Source: Bacteroidota bacterium | GTDB lineage: Bacteria > Bacteroidota > Bacteroidia > JABDFU01 | Assembly: GCA_013286385.1 (NCBI GenBank) | Contig: JABDFU010000017.1 | Coordinates: forward strand, 988-38,527 | DNA length: 37,540 bases | Reading direction: 5' to 3' | Part shown: one piece after another, positions 1 to 10,733 of the stretch | How positions within the stretch are numbered: the first letter of the stretch is position 1 | Layout: the number at the start of each line of letters is the position of its first letter | The notes under the pieces: model-generated | What the model was told of the DNA's origin: nothing | The model's input: only the letters and a program-made list of their open reading frames with translations | Databases searched by the model: none | Position numbers and translations under genes: made by a program

Positions 1-17
1 GGTACCTTGGCACCCGA

Positions 18-98
18 ACTTTAGGGGTGCCCCTTAATCGGGTGCTGAGAACAAACCCTGATAACCTGAACAGGATAATGCCTGCGTGAGGAAAAAGT
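18..98 (+). promoter_or_regulatory. TPP (thi-box) riboswitch upstream of thiS
   Basis: The conserved THI-box core is visible: GGGGTGCC at 24-31, GCTGAGA at 44-50, ACCCTGATAACCTGA at 55-69 and GGATAATGCCTGCGTGAGG at 73-91. P1 can form between ACTTT (18-22) and AAAGT (94-98). The 3' side of the aptamer carries the likely ribosome binding site GAGGA (88-92) and ends one base before the thiS ATG at 99. Ligand binding would therefore be expected to hide the site and block translation of thiS and the coupled genes. No poly-U terminator is present, which fits translational rather than transcriptional control. TPP as ligand is established for this RNA family. Confidence 0.93.
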
Positions 99-302
99 AT
101 GACTATTCTTGTTAACGCCCTTCCCGAAACGATTGACCAACCCTGCAGGGTATCTGACCTGCTCAGGAAGATAAATCTCACGTATAAACAAGGCATTGCG
201 GTTGCTCTCAATAACGAGGTTATCCCACGTAAGGACTGGGAACTGCAGGAGCTAAAGGAAAATGATAAAATCACGATAATAAAAGCCACCCAGGGTGGTT
301 AA
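99..302 (+). CDS. thiS: ThiS sulfur carrier protein
   Basis: A 67-residue ubiquitin-like protein ending in the diagnostic Gly-Gly. In this family the C-terminal glycine is adenylated by ThiF and converted to a thiocarboxylate, which donates sulfur to the thiazole ring at ThiG. The length is typical (about 65-70). The internal AVALNNEVIPRKDW segment matches the ThiS beta-grasp pattern. The ATG at 99 follows the riboswitch directly and has GAGGA seven bases upstream. It is the first gene of the thiamine operon, 18 bases before thiC. Confidence 0.96.
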   Translation: MTILVNALPETIDQPCRVSDLLRKINLTYKQGIAVALNNEVIPRKDWELQELKENDKITIIKATQGG

Positions 303-308
303 ACTTAA

Positions 309-2799
<2,491 letters not shown>

Positions 2800-2803
<4 letters not shown>

Positions 2804-3468
2804 ACAATTTGATCACAACGAATATAAGTAAACTGCAGTACCTTTGCAGTACTGCTGCTGATGCAAAAAAGGCATGCCTGGGCGGAGCGGATTGGATTCA
2901 GCTGAGAATAAAAAACGCTGATGCCGTGGCCTGGAAACAGGCCGCTGAGGAGACCTTAATAGTCTGCAGGGAATTCGGAGCAAAACTGATTATCAATGAC
3001 AACACGGCCCTGGCATATGAAACAGGCGCTGACGGCGTTCACCTGGGAAAAGATGACATGCCCCCGGAAGAGGCACGACTGCTGCTGGGTAAGGATGCCC
3101 TGATCGGAGGAACCGCAAATACATTTGAAGACATCGTCCGTTTGAATAAAGCCCGTGTCGACTACATTGGTCTGGGACCCTATCATTACACCGATACCAA
3201 AAAAAATCTGAGTCCCGTTTTGGGAATAGAAGGCTATGTTCCGCTGGTTAAGCAATGTCGCAGGGCCGGGATTGCAATTCCTCTGATTGCCATTGGCGGA
3301 ATAAGAAAAGAAGCGATCACTTTTCTTTTGCATACGGGTGTACACGGCATTGCGGTTTCTTCGGCCATAACAGATTCAACGGATATTCAGGAAGAAACAA
3401 AATTGTTTTTAGAAACCATCAATACCTTCGATCCCCATGGAGAACAAGACCTTTCAGCTGGCAGATAA
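2800..3468 (+). CDS. thiE: ThiE, thiamine-phosphate synthase
   Basis: A TIM-barrel enzyme that joins HMP-PP to thiazole phosphate to give thiamine phosphate. The 222-residue protein has all the usual ThiE landmarks: [32 protein letters not shown] (quoted in pieces: [12 protein letters not shown] then [11 protein letters not shown]), IGGTANT in the place of the usual IGxSx[17 protein letters not shown], and IPLIAIGGI. It is the best-preserved ThiE of the three ThiE-fold genes in this window, so it is the likely biosynthetic one. It overlaps thiD by four bases and thiG by 32 bases. Confidence 0.95.
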
Positions 3469-4219
3469 ACAATTCAGTTCCCGTTTATTTACGGGAACCG
3501 GAAAATTCTCCTCCGCTAAAATCATGGAAGAGGCTTTGCTGGCTTCGGGATCTGAGTTGGTAACCGTTGCGCTGAAAAGGGTAACTATCGGACACAAGGA
3601 AGACGAACTGCTGCAGCATCTGAGCCATGCGCAATTTAATCTGATGCCCAATACTTCAGGAGTTCGTACAGCAAAAGAAGCCGTTTTTGCGGCACAGCTG
3701 GCACGGGAAGCCCTGATGACCAACTGGGTAAAACTCGAAATCCATCCTGATCCCCGTTACCTGATGCCTGATCCGATTGAAACACTTGCTGCTGCAGAGG
3801 AACTGGTCAGGCTGGGATTTGTGGTCTTGCCTTATATACATGCCGATCCGGTATTGTGCAAGCGGCTCGAACAGGTTGGTGTTGCGGCCGTCATGCCGCT
3901 CGGATCGACTATTGGCAGCAACCGGGGACTGAAAACAAAAGATTTTCTCGAAATCATAATTCAGCAAAGCAAGGTTCCGGTGATCGTCGATGCAGGTATC
4001 GGAGCCCCGTCGCATGCCGCTGCGGCAATGGAAATGGGTGCTGATGCAGTGCTGGTGAATACAGCCATTGCTGTTTCTGAAGATCCGGTTCAAATGGCAA
4101 CTGCCTTTCGTTTAGCCGTACAGGCAGGCCGTCTGGCCTATGAAGCCAGACTGGGGAGGGTGCTTAGCCACAGCGAACAAACGAGTCCGATGACGCAATT
4201 CCTGGATGATGAGTTTTAA
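3437..4219 (+). CDS. thiG: ThiG, thiazole synthase
   Basis: ThiG builds the thiazole phosphate ring from deoxyxylulose 5-phosphate, dehydroglycine and the ThiS thiocarboxylate. The 260 residues carry the catalytic lysine context VKLEI (K99), which forms the imine with the sugar, and the phosphate-binding [35 protein letters not shown] at residues 16-23 is the typical family N-terminus. The start at 3437 lies within thiE and the 3' end overlaps thiH by 14 bases, so ThiE, ThiG and ThiH are probably translated together. Confidence 0.97.
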   Translation: MENKTFQLADKQFSSRLFTGTGKFSSAKIMEEALLASGSELVTVALKRVTIGHKEDELLQHLSHAQFNLMPNTSGVRTAKEAVFAAQLAREALMTNWVKLEIHPDPRYLMPDPIETLAAAEELVRLGFVVLPYIHADPVLCKRLEQVGVAAVMPLGSTIGSNRGLKTKDFLEIIIQQSKVPVIVDAGIGAPSHAAAAMEMGADAVLVNTAIAVSEDPVQMATAFRLAVQAGRLAYEARLGRVLSHSEQTSPMTQFLDDEF

Positions 4220-5315
4220 AACTGTTTTCGAAAAGTTCAGCTGGGAAGCAACAAAAGCAGGCATCCTTTCAAAAACAGCTGCGGATGTCGAGCAGGCCCT
4301 TCAGAAAGAGCAACCTGACCTTGAAGATTTCAAGGCTCTGGTTTCTCCACAGGCTTCCTTCTTTCTCGAAGCAATGGCAAAGCGCAGTCATTACCTCACG
4401 CGCAAACGATTCGGAAATATCCAGCAGCTGTATGTGCCCCTTTATCTTTCCAACGAATGCCAGAATATTTGTACCTACTGTGGCTTCAGTTTCAGTAACG
4501 ACATCAAACGCAAGACCCTCAGTGATGAGGAAATCCTTACAGAGGCAAGGGCAATCAAAACCCTGGGATTTGATCATGTCCTGCTGGTGACAGGGGAGTC
4601 CGGAAGGCATGTGGGGCTTGGTTACCTGAAAAATGCGATGGTCCTTTTACGTCCTTTTTTTTCACGTATTTCCATTGAAGTGCAGCCACTCGAACAGCAG
4701 GAATATGCCGAACTTCAGGCTCTGGGACTGAATGCTGTGTTGGTCTATCAGGAAACGTATCATAAAGAAAAGTACAGCCTTCATCATCCAAAAGGAAAAA
4801 AGTCAAATTTTTTTTACCGGCTCGATACCCCCGACCGTTTGGGAAAAGCGTTCCTTCATAAAATCGGGCTCGGTGTTTTGCTGGGTTTAGAAGACTGGAG
4901 AACAGATAGTTTTTTTACAGCCCTTCATCTGGACTATCTTCAAAAAACATATTGGCAAACGAGTTATTCCATATCCTTTCCGCGACTTCGGCCTGCCCAG
5001 GGTGTATACCTTCCCCAGGGTTCTGTGACCGACAAGGATCTGGTCCAGCTCATTTGCGCTTACCGTATTTTTAATCCGGAGCTTGAGTTGAGCCTGTCCA
5101 CCCGCGAAAGCGAAAAATTCAGAAACCACAGCCTTCGTCTTGGCATCACATCGATGAGCGCCGGTTCCAAAACAAATCCCGGGGGATATGCGGCCGAATC
5201 CGATTCTCTCGAACAGTTCGAAATATCAGATAATCGTTCTCCTGCTCAGGTGGCTGAGATGATGCGGGAAAACGGATACGAGCCGGTCTGGAAGGACTGG
5301 GAACTTTTTAAATAA
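4206..5315 (+). CDS. thiH: ThiH, tyrosine lyase (2-iminoacetate synthase)
   Basis: A radical-SAM enzyme that cleaves tyrosine to dehydroglycine (plus p-cresol) for the thiazole ring. The cluster motif C85-x3-C89-x2-C92 ([10 protein letters not shown]) is visible, followed by the ThiH-type segments LLVTGE, VYQETYH and [11 protein letters not shown]. The length of 369 is normal. The presence of ThiH rather than a ThiO glycine oxidase points to the anaerobic-type route to dehydroglycine. The copy of the AGCGAATAG repeat at 5315 begins on the last base of the stop codon. Confidence 0.96.
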   Translation: MMSFKTVFEKFSWEATKAGILSKTAADVEQALQKEQPDLEDFKALVSPQASFFLEAMAKRSHYLTRKRFGNIQQLYVPLYLSNECQNICTYCGFSFSNDIKRKTLSDEEILTEARAIKTLGFDHVLLVTGESGRHVGLGYLKNAMVLLRPFFSRISIEVQPLEQQEYAELQALGLNAVLVYQETYHKEKYSLHHPKGKKSNFFYRLDTPDRLGKAFLHKIGLGVLLGLEDWRTDSFFTALHLDYLQKTYWQTSYSISFPRLRPAQGVYLPQGSVTDKDLVQLICAYRIFNPELELSLSTRESEKFRNHSLRLGITSMSAGSKTNPGGYAAESDSLEQFEISDNRSPAQVAEMMRENGYEPVWKDWELFK

Positions 5316-5342
5316 GCGAATAGGGGAAAAAATTTCAGGAAA

Positions 5343-6110
5343 ATGACAAAAGAAGAATTAATCCGCTACCACCGCCAGATGATCCTTCCTGAAATTGGCC
5401 GTGCGGGTCAGGAAAAAATCAAACAGGCGAAAGTACTTGTTGTGGGTGCCGGTGGACTGGGCTGCCCTGTGCTGCTTTATTTAGCAGCAGCCGGCGTTGG
5501 GACTATCGGTATTGTAGACGGTGACAAAGTGGAGAAGAGCAACCTGCAAAGACAGATACTGTATCAGGATGAGGATATCGGCAAATTCAAAGCAGAAGTT
5601 TCGGCTCAAAAAATAAAAAAACAAAATCCTTTTTTGCAGGTCCGTTTCCGGGTAGAACACCTGAATCCTGCTAATGCTGTTGAAATCATTTCGCAGTACG
5701 ACCTGGTCGTTGACGGAACCGATAATTTCCCTTCCCGATACCTGATCAACGATGCCTGTATGCAGTTGAACAAACCTTTTGTTTTTGGTTCGATCCTGCG
5801 TTTTCAGGGACAGGTTTCGGTGTTCAATTACAAAGACTCGGCAAGTTACCGCTGCCTTTATCCTGATCCGCCCGCAGAGGATGAAAGCCCTAACTGTTCA
5901 GAGATAGGTGTACTTGCTACTTTGCCGGGAATCGTTGCCACTCTTCAGGCAAATGAAGTACTCAAAATAATTACAGGGGTTGGGGAGACGCTGAGCGGGA
6001 AACTACTGGTGATCGATCTGCTGACCCTGCAATTTGAAACATTCAGGTTTTCAAAAGGAATGAAGGGTTCGCCGCCGCTTGCGGCAGAATCCTTGAATTT
6101 CCAAAAATGA
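5343..6110 (+). CDS. thiF: ThiF/MoeB-family adenylyltransferase (ThiS activation)
   Basis: An E1-like enzyme expected to adenylate the ThiS C-terminus. In 255 residues it shows the nucleotide motif GAGGLGCPV (35-43), the IVDGDKVEKSNLQRQILY segment (57-74), VDGTDNFPSRYLIND (123-137) and a cysteine at 185 (PNCSEIGV) at the usual catalytic-cysteine position. Family members normally bind zinc through two CxxC pairs. Here the first pair reads S168-Y-R-C171 and the second, near the C-terminus, is missing, so the zinc site appears lost. No rhodanese domain is fused. The last 60 bases overlap the converging ThiE/TenI-like gene. The operon position supports a ThiF role over MoeB. Confidence 0.9.
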   Translation: MTKEELIRYHRQMILPEIGRAGQEKIKQAKVLVVGAGGLGCPVLLYLAAAGVGTIGIVDGDKVEKSNLQRQILYQDEDIGKFKAEVSAQKIKKQNPFLQVRFRVEHLNPANAVEIISQYDLVVDGTDNFPSRYLINDACMQLNKPFVFGSILRFQGQVSVFNYKDSASYRCLYPDPPAEDESPNCSEIGVLATLPGIVATLQANEVLKIITGVGETLSGKLLVIDLLTLQFETFRFSKGMKGSPPLAAESLNFQK

Positions 6111-6647
6111 GCCAAGCGGGTCCTTGCTCTCCCAGATCGAACCCAAAACAGCGGCACCATCAAATCCGTATTTTTTTATTTCCAAAATGTTTGATGCAGA
6201 AATCCCGCCGAGGGCAATAATTTTTGGCGCTGAATTGTTTTTGGTTTTCCGGTTATTTAAAAAGACAGCCAGTTTTGCAAGATCAAAACGAGAGGTGTAC
6301 CCCGGTTTACTGATGCTGTCAAATACCGGACTCAGAAAGATATGCGAAAAGGGATAAGGGCAGTTTTCAATTTCAGAAGTGCTGTGAAAGGAGGCTGATA
6401 CACCTGAATCCGCATTTGTATGAATTCCTTTCAACCCGAATTCGCTGCCTAGTTGAAAATGAGAATGAATCACAATCCGATTGTGAAATTGATCAGGAAT
6501 GGCTTTCAGGTACTTGTTCAGCTGAGCCGCCGCCGCACCGGGTTTTCTGAGGTGAAAAATTTCTAATCCGTTTTCAAAAAACCGGGTAACAAGTTCAGGT
6601 TCTGATGCACTTCGGCTTTCTGAAGAAAACACAATCAGCAAATCCAT
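6051..6647 (-). CDS. ThiE/TenI-fold protein, copy A
   Basis: A divergent member of the thiamine-phosphate-synthase/TenI barrel family. Recognisable pieces are FHLRKPG near the N-terminus, HNRIVIHSHF, GLKGIHTNADS, HIFLSPVFDSISKPGYTS, IIALGGI and GFDGAAVLGSIWE. The ATG at 6647 was chosen over 6671 because MDLLIVFSSE aligns with the start of copy B (MQLIVISSP) and leaves a 10-base gap instead of an overlap. Proteins like this are common beside Bacteroidota thi genes and are often called ThiE, but the substrate residues differ from the true ThiE at 2800, so a TenI-like or unknown role is equally possible. The last 17 codons lie antisense to the end of thiF. Confidence 0.8.
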   Translation of the reverse strand: MDLLIVFSSESRSASEPELVTRFFENGLEIFHLRKPGAAAAQLNKYLKAIPDQFHNRIVIHSHFQLGSEFGLKGIHTNADSGVSASFHSTSEIENCPYPFSHIFLSPVFDSISKPGYTSRFDLAKLAVFLNNRKTKNNSAPKIIALGGISASNILEIKKYGFDGAAVLGSIWESKDPLGSFLEIQGFCRKRRRTLHSF

Positions 6648-6657
6648 GTCCGAAGGG

Positions 6658-7287
6658 CTACTCAATTTCAATTCCCAGCTCTTTGAATTTTTCTACGTAC
6701 TGAATAAAAATTCCAATCGGGTCATCGGCCTCCCAGAGGTCACTTCTGACGGCGATACCTTTGAAGCCAATTTCGAGGACTTTTGGAATATATCCCACTT
6801 CAATCCCTCCACGGGCGATAACCCGATGGGGAGATTTTTCAAGGACCCCTTTCAGACTGTGTTCGGTGAAACCGGCCTGGTATTTTGAAGTTGAGCTGTC
6901 AAATATCGGACTCAGAAAAACATAACTGTAGTTTTTTACGGATTCAATAACGCTTCCAAGCTTCGTGTAAGAAGTTGAAATGAAAAAATGCGGTTTTCTG
7001 GCCTTCAGCAATTTCAGTGTAAACCAGGTTTGAAATCGTCTTTTCTTATGTTTTTTTGTAAAGTGTATGCCTTTCAGATTGTATTTTAAAAGCAACTTGT
7101 GATGGGTGTGAATAACGATACGGTTATGGTATTGTTCTGGTATTTTTTCAATCAAGCCCGAGAGCCTCTTGGTAGAATATTTGGGTTTTCGGAGGTGCAA
7201 AGTTTTCAAGCCGTTTTCAAACAGCACCTTAAACAAGTTTTCCTCATTGACGACGGTTCTCGGTGAAGAAATGACAATGAGTTGCAT
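6658..7287 (-). CDS. ThiE/TenI-fold protein, copy B
   Basis: A 209-residue paralogue of the next gene downstream (copy A). The two share LHLRKP, IPEQYHNRIVIHTHH, LKGIHF, YVFLSPIFDSSTSKYQAGF, GGI and GFKGIAVRSDLWEADDPIG. It is the more divergent copy. A lysine/arginine-rich stretch (KKHKKRRF and LKLLKARK, about residues 78-97) replaces acidic or polar residues of typical relatives, and the family's SxHSxEE-like loop has become STSYTKL. It sits between pcrB (9-base gap) and copy A (10-base gap), so the three are almost surely co-transcribed. The function is not known. Confidence 0.78.
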   Translation of the reverse strand: MQLIVISSPRTVVNEENLFKVLFENGLKTLHLRKPKYSTKRLSGLIEKIPEQYHNRIVIHTHHKLLLKYNLKGIHFTKKHKKRRFQTWFTLKLLKARKPHFFISTSYTKLGSVIESVKNYSYVFLSPIFDSSTSKYQAGFTEHSLKGVLEKSPHRVIARGGIEVGYIPKVLEIGFKGIAVRSDLWEADDPIGIFIQYVEKFKELGIEIE

Positions 7288-7296
7288 AAATTCGTA

Positions 7297-8064
7297 TTAG
7301 GTGTGAACCCTGGTGTATTGACGTATACCGTCAGCGATTTCCAATAACAGTCCCGGGTTTTTCTCGACGGCATTGCCCACTACTATAATATCTGAGCCGG
7401 CATTCAAGGCTGCCTCAGCAGCTTCGGGAGTCCTGATTCCGCCACCTGTAATCAACGGTATAGTGATTGCATTTTTTACGGCACTGATCATTTGTCTGCT
7501 CACCGGATGCAGGGCTCCGCTTCCTCCGTCCAGGTATATCATCCGAAGTCCAAGCATTTCACCGGCCATGGCAGTGCATACAGCAATTTCGTTTTTGTCG
7601 TAAGGTATCGGGGCGGTATTGCTGATGTAAGAAGCGGTTGTTTGTTTTCCGCTATCCACTAAAATATATCCCGTGGAGAGCAATTCGAGCCCGCTGTCTT
7701 TTAAGTAAGGGGCTGCAATTACGTGCTGACCAATCAGCAATTCGGCATTGCGTCCCGAAATCAATGAAAGCAATAAAAGTCCGTCAGCCGCCGGGCAGAT
7801 TTGCATGGAGCTGCCCGGGAAAATCAGAACGGGAATATCAGAAACGGCCTTGATTTTTTTTATACACTCTTCGATTTTTCCTCCTGACAAAAGACTGCCT
7901 CCCACGAAAAATAAATCGGCGCCTACCTGATTCGCTGCATTGACAATTTTTTCCGATTCAAATTTGTCGGGATCAATCAGTATAGCCAGCTGTTTACGCC
8001 CTGATTTTGACGCCTCGACTATGCTACTGTAAATGCTTCCCGGTTCCGGTGTGTAATTTCCCAA
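7297..8064 (-). CDS. pcrB: PcrB/GGGP synthase-like prenylglyceryl-phosphate synthase
   Basis: A TIM-barrel prenyltransferase of the geranylgeranylglyceryl-phosphate synthase family, which couples glycerol-1-phosphate to a polyprenyl diphosphate. The motifs are LIDPDKF near residue 30, FVGGSLLSGG, IFPGSS, YLDGGSGA, GGGIRTPEAA and SDIIVVGNAVE. No ATG is available before the conserved core; the start used here is TTG at 8064. The frame is open a further 22 codons up to the TAA of the phosphopantetheinyl transferase gene, which is in the same frame. The chain length and physiological product cannot be told from sequence. Confidence 0.85.
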   Translation of the reverse strand: MGNYTPEPGSIYSSIVEASKSGRKQLAILIDPDKFESEKIVNAANQVGADLFFVGGSLLSGGKIEECIKKIKAVSDIPVLIFPGSSMQICPAADGLLLLSLISGRNAELLIGQHVIAAPYLKDSGLELLSTGYILVDSGKQTTASYISNTAPIPYDKNEIAVCTAMAGEMLGLRMIYLDGGSGALHPVSRQMISAVKNAITIPLITGGGIRTPEAAEAALNAGSDIIVVGNAVEKNPGLLLEIADGIRQYTRVHT

Positions 8065-8070
8065 CGATTT

Positions 8071-8116
8071 TAAATTTTCTAAAGATTGTAATTTTTCTAA
8101 AGATTGTAAATTTTCT
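8071..8116. repeat. 18-bp tandem repeat, about 2.5 copies
   Basis: The unit is close to AAATTTTCTAAAGATTGT and repeats every 18 bases between the phosphopantetheinyl transferase and pcrB genes. Read on the minus strand in the frame shared by both genes, it encodes hexapeptide repeats (ENLQSL, EKLQSL, ENLKSL). It is either an untranslated spacer or part of an extended pcrB N-terminus. Confidence 0.8.
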
Positions 8117-8130
8117 GGACTCGTGCAATA

Positions 8131-8781
8131 TTAGGCCATATCCTTCACATAAACCAACATATAGTTTCCGATTTTTTCAAACCCCATTGTTAAATCAATG
8201 GTATGGGCTGGGGTATGTAGGTGCCCGGTTAGATTTCCCGAATCTCCCGCTGTAAAAGAATCAATCCTGATTTGTTTTTTGAAATCCAGTTCTCTTTTGC
8301 CGTAATATTTGTATAAAGCTTCTTTTGCACACCAATACACTGTCAGAATTTCTTTGCGTAAAAGAGGAGCAAATCCATGACCCGTATCAAGCGATTTTAA
8401 CTCTGTTTCGTGCATAAAACGGTTTGCAATCCGTTCAATTCTATCCTGAATCAGTTCGATATCCAGACCTGTTTCAGTTGTTTTGCAAAGGAGAATTCCG
8501 GCAATAGTATGGGAATGAGAAATCGAAATTCCAAGGTACGATTTACCCAAAAAAGGCTTATTTTCCGGAGTGTATGTAAGAAAAGCAGAAAGCCCCTTTT
8601 CAATTGAATTTAAGAGGATACGGGTACTTATACGCTGTTTTTTGAGCAACTCATTGACTTTCAGAGCTTCGGGGTCAACCTGACAATCAAGAATATCCAG
8701 CAATTCATCGCTGGTTTCGGTAATTTCCCACAGTGCCAGTCTCGAACTTTTGCCTATGGGTTTATCAACAAGTAGAGGCAT
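8131..8781 (-). CDS. 4'-phosphopantetheinyl transferase (Sfp-type)
   Basis: Transfers the phosphopantetheine arm of CoA to acyl-carrier-type proteins. The family signatures are clear: ISISHSHTIAGILL, the metal-binding TGLDIE and WCAKEALYKYYGKREL. The product is 216 residues, within the range of Sfp-type enzymes. The ATG at 8781 is the first ATG in frame; the upstream TTG at 8790 is less likely. It is the first gene of the minus-strand cluster with pcrB and the ThiE/TenI-like pair, and is divergent from ahcY. The carrier protein it serves is not in the window. Confidence 0.92.
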   Translation of the reverse strand: MPLLVDKPIGKSSRLALWEITETSDELLDILDCQVDPEALKVNELLKKQRISTRILLNSIEKGLSAFLTYTPENKPFLGKSYLGISISHSHTIAGILLCKTTETGLDIELIQDRIERIANRFMHETELKSLDTGHGFAPLLRKEILTVYWCAKEALYKYYGKRELDFKKQIRIDSFTAGDSGNLTGHLHTPAHTIDLTMGFEKIGNYMLVYVKDMA

Positions 8782-8795
8782 AGCTTTCAATCTTT

Positions 8796-8826
8796 TTTGC
8801 TGTTTTCAAGCCATTTCCTAACTTCG
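8796..8826 (+). promoter_or_regulatory. Bacteroidota-type promoter for ahcY
   Basis: TTTG at 8796-8799 is followed after 19 bases by TAACTTCG (8819-8826), close to the TAnnTTTG -7 consensus of Bacteroidota with the standard TTTG -33 element. This places the start of transcription about 35-40 bases before the ahcY ATG. Confidence 0.65.
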
Positions 8827-8869
8827 CATCGCAAAAAAACAAGTACATACTAAATTTAACTAAAATATC

Positions 8870-10189
8870 ATGACAAAGACAGCCGAAGTAAAATACAATA
8901 AATATAAAGTAAAAGATATTGGTTTGGCCGAATGGGGCCGTAAGGAAATTAAACTGGCCGAACAGGAAATGCCCGGGTTGATGTCACTTCGCGAGGAATT
9001 CGGTCCGAAGAAACCTCTGAAAGGTGCGCGTATTGCAGGTTGCCTGCACATGACCATACAGACGGCCGTTTTGATTGAAACCCTTGTGGAGCTGGGTGCT
9101 GAAGTCACCTGGTCTTCCTGCAATATATTCTCCACCCAGGATCATGCGGCCGCTGCTATCGCGGCCGCCGGTATAGCTGTTTATGCCTGGAAGGGTATGA
9201 ATGCAGAAGAGTTTGACTGGTGCATTGAGCAGACCCTGTTTTTCGGTGAAGGACGCGCTCCACTCAATATGATTCTTGATGACGGAGGAGACCTCAGCAA
9301 TATGGTCCTCGACCGTTTTCCCGAATTGGTAAAAGGCATCAAAGGAATTTCAGAAGAAACCACAACGGGTGTTCTCCGTTTGAATGAGCGTGTTACAAAA
9401 GGTACTCTTCCGCTTCCGGCGATCAATGTAAACGATTCTGTTACCAAGTCAAAATTTGACAACAAATACGGTTGCCGCGAGTCCCTTGTGGACGCTATCC
9501 GCAGAGCTACGGATCTTATGCTTGCAGGTAAAGTAGCTGTAGTGGCCGGGTACGGAGACGTAGGAAAAGGCTCAGCTGAATCCCTCAAGGATGCGAAAGT
9601 TCGGGTAATTGTTACGGAGATTGACCCGATCTGTGCCTTGCAGGCCGCTATGGAAGGATATGAGGTTAAGAAAATGGATGACGCGGTTAAAGAAGCCGAT
9701 CTGGTTGTTACCGCTACGGGAAATTTCAACATCATTACCGACCGTCATTTTAAAGCCATGAAGCACAATGCTGTGGTATGCAATATCGGGCATTTTGATA
9801 ACGAAATTGACATGGCCTGGTTGAATAAAAATTATGGTAAGACCAAGGATACCATCAAACCTCAGGTCGATAAATACACCATCGAGGGCAAAGATATAAT
9901 TGTTTTAGCTGAAGGCCGCCTGGTGAATCTTGGATGCGCTATGGGACATCCTTCTTTTGTAATGAGTAATTCATTCACCAATCAAACCCTCGCTCAGCTT
10001 GAACTGTGGACCAATCCGGGCAAATACGAAAACAAAGTATACACCCTGCCCAAGCAACTGGATGAAAAAGTGGCACGTCTGCATTTGAAAAAAGTAGGTG
10101 TTGAAATTGATACCCTGACGGAGGTTCAGGCCAAATACATCGGTGTGTCGAAAACGGGACCGTTCAAGAACGATCATTATAGGTATTAG
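8870..10189 (+). CDS. ahcY: S-adenosylhomocysteine hydrolase (adenosylhomocysteinase)
   Basis: Splits S-adenosylhomocysteine to adenosine and homocysteine with bound NAD, keeping methylation reactions running. The 439-residue sequence is strongly conserved: [45 protein letters not shown] with the active-site lysine, the NAD motif [25 protein letters not shown], and the classic C-terminus [12 protein letters not shown]. The length matches bacterial forms without the large insertion. It appears to be a single-gene transcript with its own promoter and a hairpin directly after the stop. Confidence 0.98.
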   Translation: MTKTAEVKYNKYKVKDIGLAEWGRKEIKLAEQEMPGLMSLREEFGPKKPLKGARIAGCLHMTIQTAVLIETLVELGAEVTWSSCNIFSTQDHAAAAIAAAGIAVYAWKGMNAEEFDWCIEQTLFFGEGRAPLNMILDDGGDLSNMVLDRFPELVKGIKGISEETTTGVLRLNERVTKGTLPLPAINVNDSVTKSKFDNKYGCRESLVDAIRRATDLMLAGKVAVVAGYGDVGKGSAESLKDAKVRVIVTEIDPICALQAAMEGYEVKKMDDAVKEADLVVTATGNFNIITDRHFKAMKHNAVVCNIGHFDNEIDMAWLNKNYGKTKDTIKPQVDKYTIEGKDIIVLAEGRLVNLGCAMGHPSFVMSNSFTNQTLAQLELWTNPGKYENKVYTLPKQLDEKVARLHLKKVGVEIDTLTEVQAKYIGVSKTGPFKNDHYRY

Positions 10190-10211
10190 ATCCTTTAAAG
10201 GTTAAAGGGAT
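10190..10211. terminator. Hairpin between convergent ahcY and lipoprotein gene
   Basis: ATCCTTTAA (10190-10198) pairs with TTAAAGGGAT (10202-10211), with one bulged G and a three-base loop. It fills the whole gap between two converging stop codons, so it could end transcription from both sides. The T-run after it is short (TAATTTGTT). Confidence 0.5.
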
Positions 10212-10678
10212 TAATTTGTTATAGTGACTACAGAAATCCCGTCCCAGCTGGTCTTGTACTGGGTCAGAGGAATCGTTGCGGGGCCTGTGGCTACCGCTCC
10301 GGAGACAAGCAAAAACTTAGATCCGCAATTTTTGCAGGTGTCCTGAATGTAAAAATTGCCGGCCAGGACAACTACTGGTCCACAGGAACTGGCCGTGTTG
10401 TAGGTACAGCTGCGCTCATAGGCATTAAACTGTTCCTGCGAATACCGGTACAATATGATTCCGCGTACGCCCGCATTCGGCATGGGAATATAAACGTAGT
10501 TGCCGATCGTATTCAGCGCTGAATATTGGGGATAACTTATGTTTATCGTTTGGTTTACCAATCCCGAAGTAGCTGAATTGGTCGATGAAGCTTTGTTGCA
10601 ACTGAACCCGATTAAGAACAGACCCGAAAGAACAAGAATGCTCAGGGTGATTTTTATGCTCGTTTTTATTTGTATCAT
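10211..10678 (-). CDS. Rieske-like lipoprotein with a four-cysteine motif
   Basis: A 155-residue predicted lipoprotein: hydrophobic signal at residues 9-25, lipobox ending at C27 (LIGFSC). The mature part has the layout of Bacteroidota Rieske-like proteins: YERSC91, C99, then CKNC (C115, C118) followed by GSKF and a GPATIPLTQYK tail. A true Rieske site uses C-x-H and C-x2-H; here the histidine positions are cysteines or absent, so the site could hold a different metal centre or none. The start was moved to the ATG at 10678 because the 17 codons upstream are not signal-like. It is divergent from the small basic protein gene. Confidence 0.7.
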   Translation of the reverse strand: MIQIKTSIKITLSILVLSGLFLIGFSCNKASSTNSATSGLVNQTINISYPQYSALNTIGNYVYIPMPNAGVRGIILYRYSQEQFNAYERSCTYNTASSCGPVVVLAGNFYIQDTCKNCGSKFLLVSGAVATGPATIPLTQYKTSWDGISVVTITN

Positions 10679-10733
10679 GGTTATCGTGTCTGTTAAGTTA
10701 TATTTTTTTTCGTAAAAAATCAAATCCACATTC

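Noticed and set aside
5343-6110. Naming the adenylyltransferase MoeB of molybdopterin synthesis.
   Set aside because: The gene closes the thiS-C-D-E-G-H operon and no molybdenum cofactor gene is nearby, so a ThiS partner is far more likely.
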